From the NCBI GenBank assembly GCA_036562635.1, contig DATCJU010000015.1:1-38412 (forward strand): DNA of 38,412 nucleotides. Reading direction: 5' to 3'. A model generated the notes under the pieces. The model saw only the letters and a list, made by a program, of their open reading frames with translations. It was not told the DNA's origin and ran no database searches. Of the stretch, positions 7,610 to 16,745 are shown in pieces. The DNA comes from DATCJU01 sp036562635. GTDB lineage: Bacteria; Actinomycetota; Actinomycetes; Mycobacteriales; Pseudonocardiaceae. The translations under genes and the position numbers were made by a program. The number at the start of each line of letters is the position of its first letter. Within the stretch, counting starts at the first letter, position 1.

Positions 7610-8785
7610 TCAGGTCGGTGTGTCCCCGTTGAGCGGTATCACCGCCCGGACCTGCCAGCCACCACCGGGCCGCGGCCCGGCCTCCAGTGTCCCGCCATAG
7701 ACGCTCACCCGTTCCCGCATGCCGATCAGGCCGTTGCCGCCGGAGGCCAGGTCCGGGGTCTGCACACCGAGGCCGTCGTCCTGCACCAGCAGCTCCACCC
7801 GGTCGTCCCGGCGTTGCACGCTCACGTCGGCGGAGGCGCCGGGGCCGGCGTGCTTGAGCGTGTTGGTCAGGGCTTCCTGCGCGATCCGGTACAGGCTGAG
7901 CCCCACCGCGGTGGGCAGGTCGGACAGGTCACCCTGCATGTGTACCCGTACCGGCAGGCCGACCTTCCGCATCTCCTCCGCCAGGTCGCCGAGCCGGGAC
8001 ACGTCCGGCTGGGGTGCGCGTTCCCCGCGGATGTCGGTGTCGCTGCGCAGCACGCCGAGCAGTCGGCGCATCTCGGCGAGCGCCTTGCGACCGGTGTCGG
8101 AGATGGTGTTCAGCGCCTGGGCGGCCAGCTCCGGATCGGTCTTCAGGGCGTAGGAGGCGCCGTCGGCCTGCACCACCATGACGCTCACCGCGTGGGCCAC
8201 GACGTCGTGCAGCTCCCGGGCGATCCGGTTGCGTTCCTCGACCACGGCGATCTTGGCCTTCTGGTCGCGTTCGTGTTCCAGCAGGCGCAACCGTTGCTCG
8301 ACCTCCGCGTGGTAGGCCCGGCGGGCGCCGACGAACTCCCCGCTCAGCCAGAACACGACGAAGATCATCGTCGGGAAGATGACGACGATCGGGTGGAAGC
8401 CGGGCACCACGCTGGCCCAGGCGAGCGTGCCCACGAAGAGCCACACCGCGTACAGCGCGGCGACCGACCGGCTGCTGTAGGCCAGCAGCGTGTACAGCAT
8501 CACCCCCAACGCGATCGCGGAGAACCGGAGCGAGTACTCGTGGTGGGTGACCAGGGTGAAGACCCCGCCGAGCAGCACCAGGTAGGCCGCGAGCACCGGG
8601 CGTCGACGGCGGATCACCAGCGGGCCGAGCATCATCAGGCCGCCCAGCAGGTACGCCCCCTCGGACACCGCGCCCGCGCCGTACATCTCCTTGCTGGCGG
8701 CCAGATCCGGCATGAGCAGCAGCAGGGTGAGCAGGGTGTCCCCGACCACCGGATGCCGCCGCAGCCACAGACTCAGGCTCCGCAC
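7610..8785 (-). CDS. Sensor histidine kinase, HisKA_3 type
   Basis: Membrane kinase of 391 aa. About five or six N-terminal hydrophobic segments without a large extracellular loop suggest sensing within or near the membrane. The dimerisation/phosphoacceptor box NRIARELHDVVAH has H193; the ATPase domain has ALTNTLKHAG (N box) and GNGLIGMRERV (G box). This is the usual partner of NarL-type regulators. GTG at 8785 starts MRSLSLWLRRH. First gene of the two-gene operon, divergent from the dynamin operon with 198 nt between. The signal is unknown. Confidence 0.92.
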   Translation of the reverse strand: MRSLSLWLRRHPVVGDTLLTLLLLMPDLAASKEMYGAGAVSEGAYLLGGLMMLGPLVIRRRRPVLAAYLVLLGGVFTLVTHHEYSLRFSAIALGVMLYTLLAYSSRSVAALYAVWLFVGTLAWASVVPGFHPIVVIFPTMIFVVFWLSGEFVGARRAYHAEVEQRLRLLEHERDQKAKIAVVEERNRIARELHDVVAHAVSVMVVQADGASYALKTDPELAAQALNTISDTGRKALAEMRRLLGVLRSDTDIRGERAPQPDVSRLGDLAEEMRKVGLPVRVHMQGDLSDLPTAVGLSLYRIAQEALTNTLKHAGPGASADVSVQRRDDRVELLVQDDGLGVQTPDLASGGNGLIGMRERVSVYGGTLEAGPRPGGGWQVRAVIPLNGDTPT

Positions 8786-8983
8786 GGCACGAGGTTAGGC
8801 AGTGACCGGTGGGCCGGCGTCGACCCGCAGGCTGACTTCGGTTACCCCTGAAGGATGACCGTGCACGGCCCGGGGTGACCCGGGTGGGGGTCGACGGTGT
8901 TCTCGCCGGGGCGGCCCGGCGCGGTGAACACACGTGGCACGATGCGTGCTTGCGAACCGTAATCGACAGGTGGGGGTCGAGGG

Positions 8984-10600
8984 GTGAACACGGCAACCGA
9001 GCAGCAGAACTGGCCCGGTCCGCTCTCCGCCGCCGTAGCCGGCCTCTGCCAGGCGTTGCAGCCGCAGGTGTCCGAACGCACCGCCGCGGGGTTCCGCGAG
9101 GTGTTGCGCCGGCTCGCGGCGCCGCTGCAGGTGGCGGTGGCCGGCCGGATCAAGTCCGGTAAGTCCACTCTGGTCAACGCGCTGATCGGGCGCCGGGTCG
9201 CGCCCACCGACGTCGGGGAGTGCACGCGGCTGGTCACCCGGTTCCAGTACGGGACCGTGGACCGGGTGGAGGTGGTGTTCACCGACGGTCGCAAGCAGGT
9301 TCTGCCGTTCGACTCCAACGGCATGATCCCCGCTGACCTCGGGGTGGACGTGGAGAAGGTCTCCCACCTGGAGGCGTACCTGACCAACGCCGTGCTGCGC
9401 GATCTCACCGTGATCGACACCCCGGGGCTGGGTTCGCTGGACGCGGCCTCGGTGGCCCGCACCGAGCAGCTGCTGGGGGCCGCCGACGCGGAGAAGGCGC
9501 AGGAGGACGGCGAGGCGAACGACGAGCTGGACCCGGTCTCGCGCAGCGCGGTGGCCGGGGCCGAGGCGGTGCTCTACGTGGTCACCCAGGCGGTCCGCGC
9601 CGACGACCACCAGGTGTTGGCGCAGTTCACCGCCGCCACCGCCAGCCGGGAGGCGGGCCCGGTGAACGCGATCGCCGTGCTCAACAAGGCCGACACGATC
9701 GCCCCCGAGTCGGTCGAGGGCTCCGAGGGGGACGCGTGGCAGGCCGCGGTCCTGCTCGCCCAGCGGCAGGCGAACACGCTCAAGCCCCGGGTGGCCGACG
9801 TGCTGCCGGTGATCGGTCTGCTCGCCGAGACCGCGGAGACCGGTGGGTTCACCTCCGCCGACGCCGAGGCGCTCCGGCAGCTGGCCGAGCTGGACGAGGC
9901 CACGCGGGAGACCATGTTGATGTCCGCGGACCTGTTCACCACCTGGGAGTGCCCGGTGCCCACGGGCGCCCGGGCCCGGCTGCTGGAGCGGCTGGACCTG
10001 TACGGCATCCGTCGTGCGCTGGAGGCCATCGACGCGGACCCGCAGATCACCGCGGGGGCGTTGCGCCGGGTGTTGCTGGACGCCTCCGGGCTGGCCGGGG
10101 TGCGGGCCCGGTTGGACGCGGTGTTCCGGGCACGGGCCGACGGCATCAAGGCGGCCGCCGCCCTGGCCTCGGTGACCGCGCTGGCCCACGCCTCGGGGGA
10201 CCACGGGGAGCGGCAGCGGGTGCACGACGCGATCGAGGTGCTGCTGGCCAAGCCCGAGGCGCACCAGCTCCGACTGTTGGAGGCGCTCACCCTGGTCACC
10301 TCCGGTGCGGTGTCCATGCCGGACGACCTGGCGGAGGAGGTGCTGCGGGTGGGCAGCAACGCCGACGTCGGCGAGCAGCTCGGCCTGCCGGGCCGCCCGC
10401 GGCACGAGTGGGAGGCGTACGCCCTGGAGCGGGCCGGCTGGTGGCGGTCGTTCGCCTCGTTCGGGGCGACCCCGGCGCAGAGCCGGATCGCCCACGTGGT
10501 GCACCGCGCCTACTTCCTCATCTGGCAGCAGCTGCGGGAGGGCGGTCCCGGGGCGGGGCCCGTCCCACCCGGCCGGCCCGCGACCGCGTGGACGCGGTGA
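8984..10600 (+). CDS. Dynamin-like GTPase (IniC-like), first of pair
   Basis: Bacterial dynamin-like protein of 538 aa. The GTPase domain shows G1 GRIKSGKS at 54-61, G3 DTPG at 145-148 and G4 NKAD at 234-237; the remainder is mostly helical. No clear transmembrane segment is visible, unlike the partner at 11178-13037. Family members remodel or stabilise membranes; the mycobacterial IniA/IniC pair responds to cell-wall stress. GTG at 8984 follows a GGGGG-rich RBS. First gene of the operon dynamin, GrpE-like, dynamin. An IniC-like role as partner GTPase is inferred from order and architecture, not from alignment. Confidence 0.88.
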   Translation: MNTATEQQNWPGPLSAAVAGLCQALQPQVSERTAAGFREVLRRLAAPLQVAVAGRIKSGKSTLVNALIGRRVAPTDVGECTRLVTRFQYGTVDRVEVVFTDGRKQVLPFDSNGMIPADLGVDVEKVSHLEAYLTNAVLRDLTVIDTPGLGSLDAASVARTEQLLGAADAEKAQEDGEANDELDPVSRSAVAGAEAVLYVVTQAVRADDHQVLAQFTAATASREAGPVNAIAVLNKADTIAPESVEGSEGDAWQAAVLLAQRQANTLKPRVADVLPVIGLLAETAETGGFTSADAEALRQLAELDEATRETMLMSADLFTTWECPVPTGARARLLERLDLYGIRRALEAIDADPQITAGALRRVLLDASGLAGVRARLDAVFRARADGIKAAAALASVTALAHASGDHGERQRVHDAIEVLLAKPEAHQLRLLEALTLVTSGAVSMPDDLAEEVLRVGSNADVGEQLGLPGRPRHEWEAYALERAGWWRSFASFGATPAQSRIAHVVHRAYFLIWQQLREGGPGAGPVPPGRPATAWTR

Positions 10601-10624
10601 CGACGTCGTGGGGAGGGAGTGACC

Positions 10625-11077
10625 GTGAGCGCGTGGTTCCGGCGGAACCGGAGCGACCGGGCGAGGGCCGGAGGGAACGAGGCGGCCGCGGCGGACGTCG
10701 ATGCCGATATGCGTGTCGACGACAGGGTGGCCGGGGCCGGCGCGGTCGGCGCCGGGGAGCCGGACGGGTTGTTGGACCGGGCACTGAGCGAGCGCAGGGC
10801 GCTGGTGCGGTTGTGTCTGTACGCACTGGACCGGGCACGCAGTGCCGGGGTGGCGGAGCGGATCGAGGAGGGCCTGGCCGCGGTCGGGGTGACCGCGGTG
10901 CGCCCGGACGGGGAGCGTTTCGACCCGTCGCGGCACGAGGCCGGGGGCACGGTGCCCACCGACGATCCCGCGCTGGACGGGGTGATCGCGGAGACCGAGG
11001 TGGTCGGGTTCGACGACCGTGGTCAGCAGCTCCGGGCCCCGATCGTGACGGTGTACACCCTGCGCAGGACCGGGTGA
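10625..11077 (+). CDS. GrpE-like protein between two dynamin genes
   Basis: Small soluble protein of 150 aa. The N-terminal third is low-complexity and charged; the C-terminal half has features of the GrpE beta domain: GERFDPSRHEAGG, then a VVGF turn and the closing LRAPIVTVYTLRR strand, which parallel FDPxxHEAV and the lRPAxVxV ending of GrpE. It lacks the long N-terminal coiled coil of classical GrpE. I chose GTG at 10625, 7 nt after GGGAGGGA; an in-frame GTG at 10619 abuts that RBS. GrpE is the nucleotide-exchange factor of DnaK, but no Hsp70 gene lies in this window. A chaperone-like role for the dynamins is an inference. Confidence 0.75.
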   Translation: MSAWFRRNRSDRARAGGNEAAAADVDADMRVDDRVAGAGAVGAGEPDGLLDRALSERRALVRLCLYALDRARSAGVAERIEEGLAAVGVTAVRPDGERFDPSRHEAGGTVPTDDPALDGVIAETEVVGFDDRGQQLRAPIVTVYTLRRTG

Positions 11078-11177
11078 GTTCGCCGGGCGAGGGGCGCCGC
11101 TCCGGCCGGGCGCGGGTGTCCGGCGCGGGCCGGGGCGTGCGCGGGTGGACACCTGGCACGAGTGACAGGAGGGATGT

Positions 11178-13037
11178 GTGACTGGGGGAAGCGGTGCGGC
11201 GGCACCGGCGGCCGTGCCTCTGCCGAAGCTGGTCCGGCAGTACCGGGAACGGGTGATCGACTTCCTGCGCGAGGTGGCGCCGAAGTCCGCCGAGTGGGTG
11301 GAGCAGGTCCACTCCTCCCGGCCGCCACAGCCCACGGTCGTGGTGGTCGGGGAGACCAACCGGGGCAAGAGTTCGCTGGTCAACGCCCTGCTCGCCTCGC
11401 CGGGGCTGTCCCCGGTGGACGCGGATGTGGCGACCGCGGTCTATCTGGTGTTCGGGCACGCCGAGCAGCCTGCGGCGCGGGCGTGCTACCCCGGTCAGCT
11501 CGACCCGGTGCCGTTCGACCTGGAGGAGCTGCCGGCGTGGGTGTCGGCGCGGGTCGACCTGCCCGAGGGGCAGCTCCCGCCGCGCCACGTCGAGGTGGAT
11601 CTGCCGAACCCGCTGCTGGAGCGGCTGCGCCTGGTGGACACGCCCGGTGTCGGCGGGCTGGACGAGGTGCACGGCGAGCTGGCCGCGGAGGCCGCGGCCT
11701 CGGCCACCGCGCTGTTGTTCGTGGTGGACTCCTCGGCACCGCTCACCCAGGGTGAGCTGGAGTTCCTGCGCCGCGTCGGGGAGCGGGTGGAGACGGTGCT
11801 CTTCGCCCTGACCAAGACCGACCAGTACCGCGGCTGGCGGCAGGTGTTGGAGGCGGACCGGAAGCTGCTCGCCGAGCACGCCCCGCGGTTCGCCGACGCC
11901 GAGTTCCACCCGGTGTCGGCGCGGATGTTCGAGATGGCGGACAAGGCGCCGAACCAGCAGGCGGCGGCGATGCTGCGGGAACGCTCGGGGGTCATCGAGC
12001 TGCAGACGGCGTTGCAGCAGCTGGTGGTGGGCCGGTCCGCGATGCTGGCCGAGGCGAACACGCTGCGTGCGCTGTCCACCGCGCTGGACGAGACGGCGGT
12101 GGCGCTGGAGTCCGAGCAGCGGGTGCTGTCGGTGGGCGAGGCGGAGGCCGAGCGGCTGCGGGACCGCCGGGACGAGCTGGTCGCCGAGCGCCGGTCCTCC
12201 ACGCGGGGCTGGCAGGTGCGGCTGCGGGGCGAGATCCAGCGCGCCCGGGTGGAGAGCAGCCACGACGTGGCCCGACAGGTCCGCGAGGTGCAGACCTGGT
12301 TCCGGCGGGCGATCGACGCGGCGGACCGGGAGCAGTTGACGCAGTTGCCGTACCACGTGGACGCGGCGTTGCAGATGGCCTCGGCCCGGGTGAGCGGGGC
12401 GCTGGCCACCCGGTTGAGCGCGGTGGCCGACACGGTGCTGGCCGATCTGTTCTCCCCCGACGAGCTGACGGTGTTCCGGGCGCAGGTGGCCCGGGCGCCC
12501 CAGCCGCCGGTGGTGCTGCGCCCGCCGGAGCGCCGGCCGCCGACCGCCGAGGACAAGCTGCTGGTGTTCATGGGTGTCTCGGGTGGTCTGGGGCTCGGTC
12601 GTGCGGCGGCGTTGCCACTGGCCGGTCTGGGGGTTGCCGCGCTGAACCCGCTGGTGCTGCCGGTGACCATCGCGCTGGGGCTGGGAGCGGGCTGGTGGAT
12701 GGCCCGGACCCGCAAGCATGCCGCGGACAAGCAGCACATGAAGCAGTGGCTGTCCGAGGCGATCGCCGACGCCAGGGGCACCCTGGACCAGCTGGTGTCC
12801 GAGCAGATCATCGAGGCCGAGCAGCAGCTCTCCCTGGCGTTGGACGAGGCCCTGGGCCGGCGCATCGAGGCCATCGAGGCGGAGCTGCGCGAGGTGGACA
12901 AGGCGCTGAAGTTGGACGTCGTGGAGCGCAACCGGCGGCTGCAGGTGGTGAACAAGCGTCTGACGGAGATCCAGACGTACCGGCAGCGGACCGAGCAGCT
13001 GCTGGGTCGTATCCGCGAGTTGCGGGACCGGCGGTGA
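11178..13037 (+). CDS. Membrane-anchored dynamin-like GTPase (IniA-like)
   Basis: Bacterial dynamin of 619 aa. GTPase motifs are G1 GETNRGKS at 58-65, G3 DTPG at 154-157 and G4 TKTD at 212-215. Helical stalk regions follow, interrupted at about 460-510 by a glycine-rich hydrophobic hairpin (GLGLGRAAALPLAGLGVAA and VTIALGLGAGWWM) that should insert in the membrane like the paddle of IniA or BDLP. The last 100 residues are strongly coiled-coil. GTG at 11178 follows AGGAGGG by 4 nt. Third gene of the operon, 100 nt after the GrpE-like gene. Likely forms a hetero-complex with the first GTPase in membrane maintenance. Confidence 0.9.
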   Translation: MTGGSGAAAPAAVPLPKLVRQYRERVIDFLREVAPKSAEWVEQVHSSRPPQPTVVVVGETNRGKSSLVNALLASPGLSPVDADVATAVYLVFGHAEQPAARACYPGQLDPVPFDLEELPAWVSARVDLPEGQLPPRHVEVDLPNPLLERLRLVDTPGVGGLDEVHGELAAEAAASATALLFVVDSSAPLTQGELEFLRRVGERVETVLFALTKTDQYRGWRQVLEADRKLLAEHAPRFADAEFHPVSARMFEMADKAPNQQAAAMLRERSGVIELQTALQQLVVGRSAMLAEANTLRALSTALDETAVALESEQRVLSVGEAEAERLRDRRDELVAERRSSTRGWQVRLRGEIQRARVESSHDVARQVREVQTWFRRAIDAADREQLTQLPYHVDAALQMASARVSGALATRLSAVADTVLADLFSPDELTVFRAQVARAPQPPVVLRPPERRPPTAEDKLLVFMGVSGGLGLGRAAALPLAGLGVAALNPLVLPVTIALGLGAGWWMARTRKHAADKQHMKQWLSEAIADARGTLDQLVSEQIIEAEQQLSLALDEALGRRIEAIEAELREVDKALKLDVVERNRRLQVVNKRLTEIQTYRQRTEQLLGRIRELRDRR

Positions 13038-13042
13038 GCGGT

Positions 13043-13108
13043 GGGCGGCCCGGGGCGTGCCGGCCGGTCCGGACGAACCGGACACGGTGGGGAACCTGCG
13101 GGCCGCCC
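13043..13108 (+). terminator. Possible terminator structure after the dynamin operon
   Basis: GGGCGGCCCG at 13043-13052 and CGGGCCGCCC at 13099-13108 are complementary, with a smaller CCGGT/ACCGG repeat between. The large spacer makes it a weak call. From 13109 to 13335 I see no gene and no clear promoter. Confidence 0.3.
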
Positions 13109-13335
13109 GGCGAGTCGAACCGGTGGAACAGCGGTGTGCGGCGCCGAGGAACCGGAACCCGGTGTCACCGGTGGTCGACGCGAGTCACACTCGTGTTTGC
13201 TCGGTCGCGTGGTCCATCGGGTGTGGGTGTTCCGCGGAGGTTGTGCACCGACGCGGGTGACATCCGTGTCCGAGCGGCACGGTGGCCGACCGGAGGCAGG
13301 GTCCCACAGGAACACGGACGGATGGGGAGGCCGGG

Positions 13336-14064
13336 TTGTACATCGAGGACAACGGCGGTACCGACGGCGACATCAAGGTGATCGCCGACGGCGAGGAGTA
13401 CACCGCCGAGGCGAACTACGACCTGGACGACGACGGCATCGACGAGACGGCGATCGCCGCCACGGACGACGGTTACATCGCGTTCAGCGACACCGACGGT
13501 GACGGTGAGGCCGACCTGATGACCCAGCTCGACGAGGACGGTGACGTCGTCGGGCAGGCGAAGTACGACAGCACGACCGGCGAGTGGGTCTCGATGGACT
13601 CGGGGAGCGGCGGCTTCGACGACGGCGACGACCGGTCCCGGGACACCATGGGCGGCTCCGGGGAGTCCATGGTGGTGGAGACCGAGGACGGCATGCTGGA
13701 GGCCGGGCCGGCCACCGAGGACCTCAACGACGACGGTGTCGCGGACACCGCGGTGGTGCGGGACAAGGACGGCGACGTCGTGCTGTTCACCGATGTCGAC
13801 GGGGACGGCGACGCCGACATGGCCACGGAGATCACCTCCGAGGGCGAGGTGACCATCGCCCGGCACACCGGTGACGGGGACTGGGAGGTGGTCGAGCGGG
13901 GCCACATCGACGAGGACGGTTCCTACACCAGGGACGCGCTGGTCGACGACCGGACGGACGACGCCGCCTGGGCGGAGGAGGAGAAGTCGTCCGGCGTTTC
14001 CTCCGGTGGTTCCGTCAGTTCGGGCCTGGCCACCATCGACCCGGCCACCGGTCAGTGGAAGTGA
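13336..14064 (+). CDS. Acidic DxDxDG-repeat protein (DUF6802-like)
   Basis: Acidic protein of 242 aa built from repeats with calcium-loop-like motifs: DLDDDGIDE, DTDGDGEAD, DLNDDGVAD and DVDGDGDAD, each followed by a short beta-strand segment. The layout resembles the dockerin/VCBS type of EF-hand-like repeats found in the actinobacterial DUF6802 family. No signal peptide or membrane helix is visible. I chose the TTG start at 13336 because GGGGAGG at 13324-13330 precedes it by 5 nt; upstream in-frame codons have no RBS and give an arginine/glycine-rich tail. It lies on the same strand 298 nt after the dynamin operon. Calcium binding is inferred; function unknown. Confidence 0.75.
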   Translation: MYIEDNGGTDGDIKVIADGEEYTAEANYDLDDDGIDETAIAATDDGYIAFSDTDGDGEADLMTQLDEDGDVVGQAKYDSTTGEWVSMDSGSGGFDDGDDRSRDTMGGSGESMVVETEDGMLEAGPATEDLNDDGVADTAVVRDKDGDVVLFTDVDGDGDADMATEITSEGEVTIARHTGDGDWEVVERGHIDEDGSYTRDALVDDRTDDAAWAEEEKSSGVSSGGSVSSGLATIDPATGQWK

Positions 14065-14090
14065 TCCGCGGGGGTTGTGTGGGGTTGCGG

Positions 14091-14124
14091 ACGGCCCCGG
14101 TACCGGCTCCGGTACCGGGGCCGT
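14091..14124 (+). terminator. Strong hairpin terminator
   Basis: ACGGCCCCGGTACCGG at 14091-14106 pairs with its exact complement at 14109-14124. It lies 27 nt after the DxDxDG-repeat gene. There is no U tract. Confidence 0.8.
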
Positions 14125-14600
14125 CGGCTGTTCCGCCGGGGTGTGTCGGCCGTGGGGTGTGGTGGTGCCGGCCGCCGGCGCCCGGCCGCCGCTGCGCGTC
14201 CCGGTTTCCGGGGGGATTACGTCCGACAGTTTCACGCATTCTGCGTCGGGTGTTCGTCGGTGTGCGTGGTAGGTCCGACGATGTCTCCGCGATATGCAAA
14301 TCCTTTTCCGGCTCCGGACAACGTTGGCCAGGGTGTCGGACCGTGAGATGTGTTCTTCGTCGCACGTTTGGGCGATGGCTCCAATACGGTGAAGTGATTG
14401 GCTGAATCGATCCCCTTATCGTTCCTGTGAGAGATCCGACAGGGTTGCGCTGCGTATTTCTCCAGTTGCGGGGCTAACCTCCAATCAACATCCCTTTCCC
14501 GACACGCCCGCTTCCCGGGCGTGGTCGACCCTTTCCTCGGTCGGCCGACCCGGGTGCCGGCGTACGCCGCGGGCAGCCTCGCCCAGTCAGGAGACACGAC
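14125..14600 (+). promoter_or_regulatory. Long upstream region of pckG
   Basis: This 476-nt stretch has no convincing gene and is noticeably richer in A/T than its surroundings, especially 14218-14500. Possible -10 sequences such as TACGGT and TATCGT occur near 14380-14430 without a good -35, so I do not name a promoter. AGGAGA at 14589-14594 is the pckG RBS. A long untranslated leader is likely. Confidence 0.4.
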
Positions 14601-16424
14601 ATGACCGCACTGGCCATCCCGGGGCTCGACGAGGCCCCCACCACGCACGCCAAACTGCTGTCCTGGGTTCGTGAGGTCGCCGAGCTCACGACCCCTGACC
14701 GCGTCGTGTGGTGTGACGGCTCGCAGCGCGAGTGGGACGAGCTGACCCAGAAGCTGGTCGACGCAGGCACCTTCGTCCCGCTCGAGAAGAAGCCGAACTC
14801 GTTCTGGTGTGTCTCGGACCCCACGGACGTGGCGCGCGTCGAGGAGCGCACCTTCATTTGTTCGCAGGACCCCGCCGACGCCGGGCCGACCAACAACTGG
14901 ATGGACCCGGCGGAAATGAAGCGGATCATGACGGATCTCTACCGCGGTTGCATGCGCGGTAGGACGATGTACGTCATTCCTTTCTGCATGGGTCCGCTGA
15001 ATGCGGAAAAGCCGATGCTCGGTGTGGAAATCACCGATTCGGAATACGTCGTCGTCTCCATGCACATCATGACCCGTATGGGCTCGAAGGTGCTGGAGCT
15101 GCTCGGCGAGGACAAGGAGTTCGTGCCCTGCCTGCACTCGGTGGGCGCGCCGCTGGAGCCCGGGCAGAAGGACGTGCCGTGGCCCTGCAACGAGATCAAG
15201 TACATCACCCACTTCCCCGAGGAGCGCACCATCTGGAGCTTCGGCTCCGGCTACGGTGGCAACGCGCTGCTCGGCAAGAAGTGCTACGCGCTCCGTATCG
15301 CCTCGGTCATCGCCCGTGACGAGGGCTGGCTGGCCGAGCACATGCTCATCCTCAAGCTGATTTCGCCGGAGAACAAGGTCTACTACATCGCGGCCGCCTT
15401 CCCGTCGGCCTGCGGCAAGACCAACCTGGCGATGCTGCAGCCGACCATTCCGGGCTGGCGGGTCGAGACCCTCGGCGACGACATCGCGTGGATGCGGTTC
15501 GGCGAGGACGGCCGCCTGTACGCGGTGAACCCGGAGTTCGGCTTCTTCGGGGTCGCGCCGGGCACCAACTGGAAGACCAACCCGAACGCCATGCGCACCC
15601 TGGAGCGCGGCAACTCGATCTTCACCAACGTCGCCCTCACCGACGACGGCGACATCTGGTGGGAGGACATGACCGACGAGGCGCCCGCCCACCTCACCTC
15701 CTGGCGGCGGCGGGACTGGACGCCGAAGGACGGCGAGGCCGGCGAGGTCAGCTCGCACCCGAACTCGCGCTACTGCACCCCGATCTCCCAGTGCCCCGTC
15801 CTGGCGCCGGAGTGGGAGGACCCGAAGGGTGTGCCGATCTCGGCGATCCTGTTCGGCGGTCGTCGCGCCACCACGATTCCGCTGGTGACCGAGGCCCGCG
15901 ACTGGCAGCACGGCGTGTTCATGGGCGCCACCCTCTCCAGCGAGAAGACCGCCGCCGCGGTCGGCAAGGTCGGCGAGGTGCGCCGCGACCCGATGGCCAT
16001 GCTGCCGTTCATCGGCTACCACGCCGGTGACTACTTCCAGCACTGGATCGACACCGGCAAGGGCGCGGACGCGCAGAAGCTGCCGAAGATCTTCTACGTC
16101 AACTGGTTCCGCCGCGGTGAGGACAAGCGGTTCCTGTGGCCGGGCTTCGGCGAGAACTCGCGTGTCCTGAAGTGGATCGTCGAGCGGATCGAGGGCAAGG
16201 CCTCGGCCACCGACACCCCGATCGGCTGGGTGCCCTCGGTGGACGACCTCGACCTGACCGGCCTGGACACGCCGCGCGAGGACGTCGAGGCCGCGCTGAA
16301 GGTGGACGTCGAGGAGTGGCGGGCCGAGCTGCCGCTGATCGAGGAGTGGTTCGACAAGATCGGCGACAAGCTGCCCACCTCGCTGCGGGACGAGCTGGAG
16401 ACGCTCCGGCACCGTCTCGGCTGA
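14601..16424 (+). CDS. pckG: Phosphoenolpyruvate carboxykinase (GTP)
   Basis: Cytosolic gluconeogenic enzyme of 607 aa that converts oxaloacetate plus GTP to phosphoenolpyruvate, CO2 and GDP. The GTP-class P-loop FPSACGKTN lies at about 267-275, including the hyper-reactive Cys. Other GTP-PEPCK stretches are GGNALLGKKCYALRIAS, the PEFGFFGVAPGTN segment and FVNWFRRGE-like sequence (here YVNWFRRGEDKRFLWPGFGEN), which binds the guanine and closes the active site. Length matches the family. ATG at 14601 follows AGGAGA by 6 nt. Monocistronic, between terminators at 14091-14124 and 16539-16570. Codons in the first 450 nt are slightly less GC-biased than in the rest, as often seen in highly translated genes. 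Confidence 0.98.
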   Translation: MTALAIPGLDEAPTTHAKLLSWVREVAELTTPDRVVWCDGSQREWDELTQKLVDAGTFVPLEKKPNSFWCVSDPTDVARVEERTFICSQDPADAGPTNNWMDPAEMKRIMTDLYRGCMRGRTMYVIPFCMGPLNAEKPMLGVEITDSEYVVVSMHIMTRMGSKVLELLGEDKEFVPCLHSVGAPLEPGQKDVPWPCNEIKYITHFPEERTIWSFGSGYGGNALLGKKCYALRIASVIARDEGWLAEHMLILKLISPENKVYYIAAAFPSACGKTNLAMLQPTIPGWRVETLGDDIAWMRFGEDGRLYAVNPEFGFFGVAPGTNWKTNPNAMRTLERGNSIFTNVALTDDGDIWWEDMTDEAPAHLTSWRRRDWTPKDGEAGEVSSHPNSRYCTPISQCPVLAPEWEDPKGVPISAILFGGRRATTIPLVTEARDWQHGVFMGATLSSEKTAAAVGKVGEVRRDPMAMLPFIGYHAGDYFQHWIDTGKGADAQKLPKIFYVNWFRRGEDKRFLWPGFGENSRVLKWIVERIEGKASATDTPIGWVPSVDDLDLTGLDTPREDVEAALKVDVEEWRAELPLIEEWFDKIGDKLPTSLRDELETLRHRLG

Positions 16425-16538
16425 CGGCCTACGCCTGCCCGGGGAGCCGGTGACCGCGCCGGTCCCGTCGAACGGCAGACGTGAACGGGGGCGGGTGGCT
16501 CCGCTCCGCACCCCACGGTGTGGTCGTGGGAAGGGGAG

Positions 16539-16570
16539 ACGGCCCCGGGACCGGCAGGTTCCGGGGCCGT
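16539..16570 (+). terminator. pckG terminator hairpin
   Basis: ACGGCCCCGG at 16539-16548 pairs with CCGGGGCCGT at 16561-16570, with extra pairing inside the loop. The arm sequence is the same as in the 14091-14124 terminator. The rest of the 321-nt gap 16425-16745 shows nothing I can support beyond the RBS of the next small gene. Confidence 0.8.
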
Positions 16571-16745
16571 TCCCATGTTCACCGTCGGTGGCGAGCACCC
16601 CGGTGGCGGGCCCGGAATTGTCACCCCTGAGGGCGAGACTGAATGCGCGACCGGGTGAGCGGCATTACGCAGAAGCCATCGATTCCGGGCGTGGGGTACC
16701 CCGGACAGGTCGAAGGGAGCGCGGAAGCGCGACAGGAGGTGTGCC

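Noticed and set aside
8795..11383. Very long minus-strand open frame opposite the first dynamin gene
   Set aside because: It is the antisense shadow of GC-rich coding DNA; its translation is low-complexity in Gly, Arg and His, whereas the plus frame has complete GTPase motifs.
12300..14064. Repetitive GAC/GAG-rich DNA as a possible repeat array or CRISPR
   Set aside because: The pattern comes from acidic DxDxDG codons in the protein at 13336-14064; units are not identical and there are no spacers.
14232..16598. Long minus-strand frame opposite pckG
   Set aside because: pckG is unmistakable on the plus strand; the opposite frame shows no family features.
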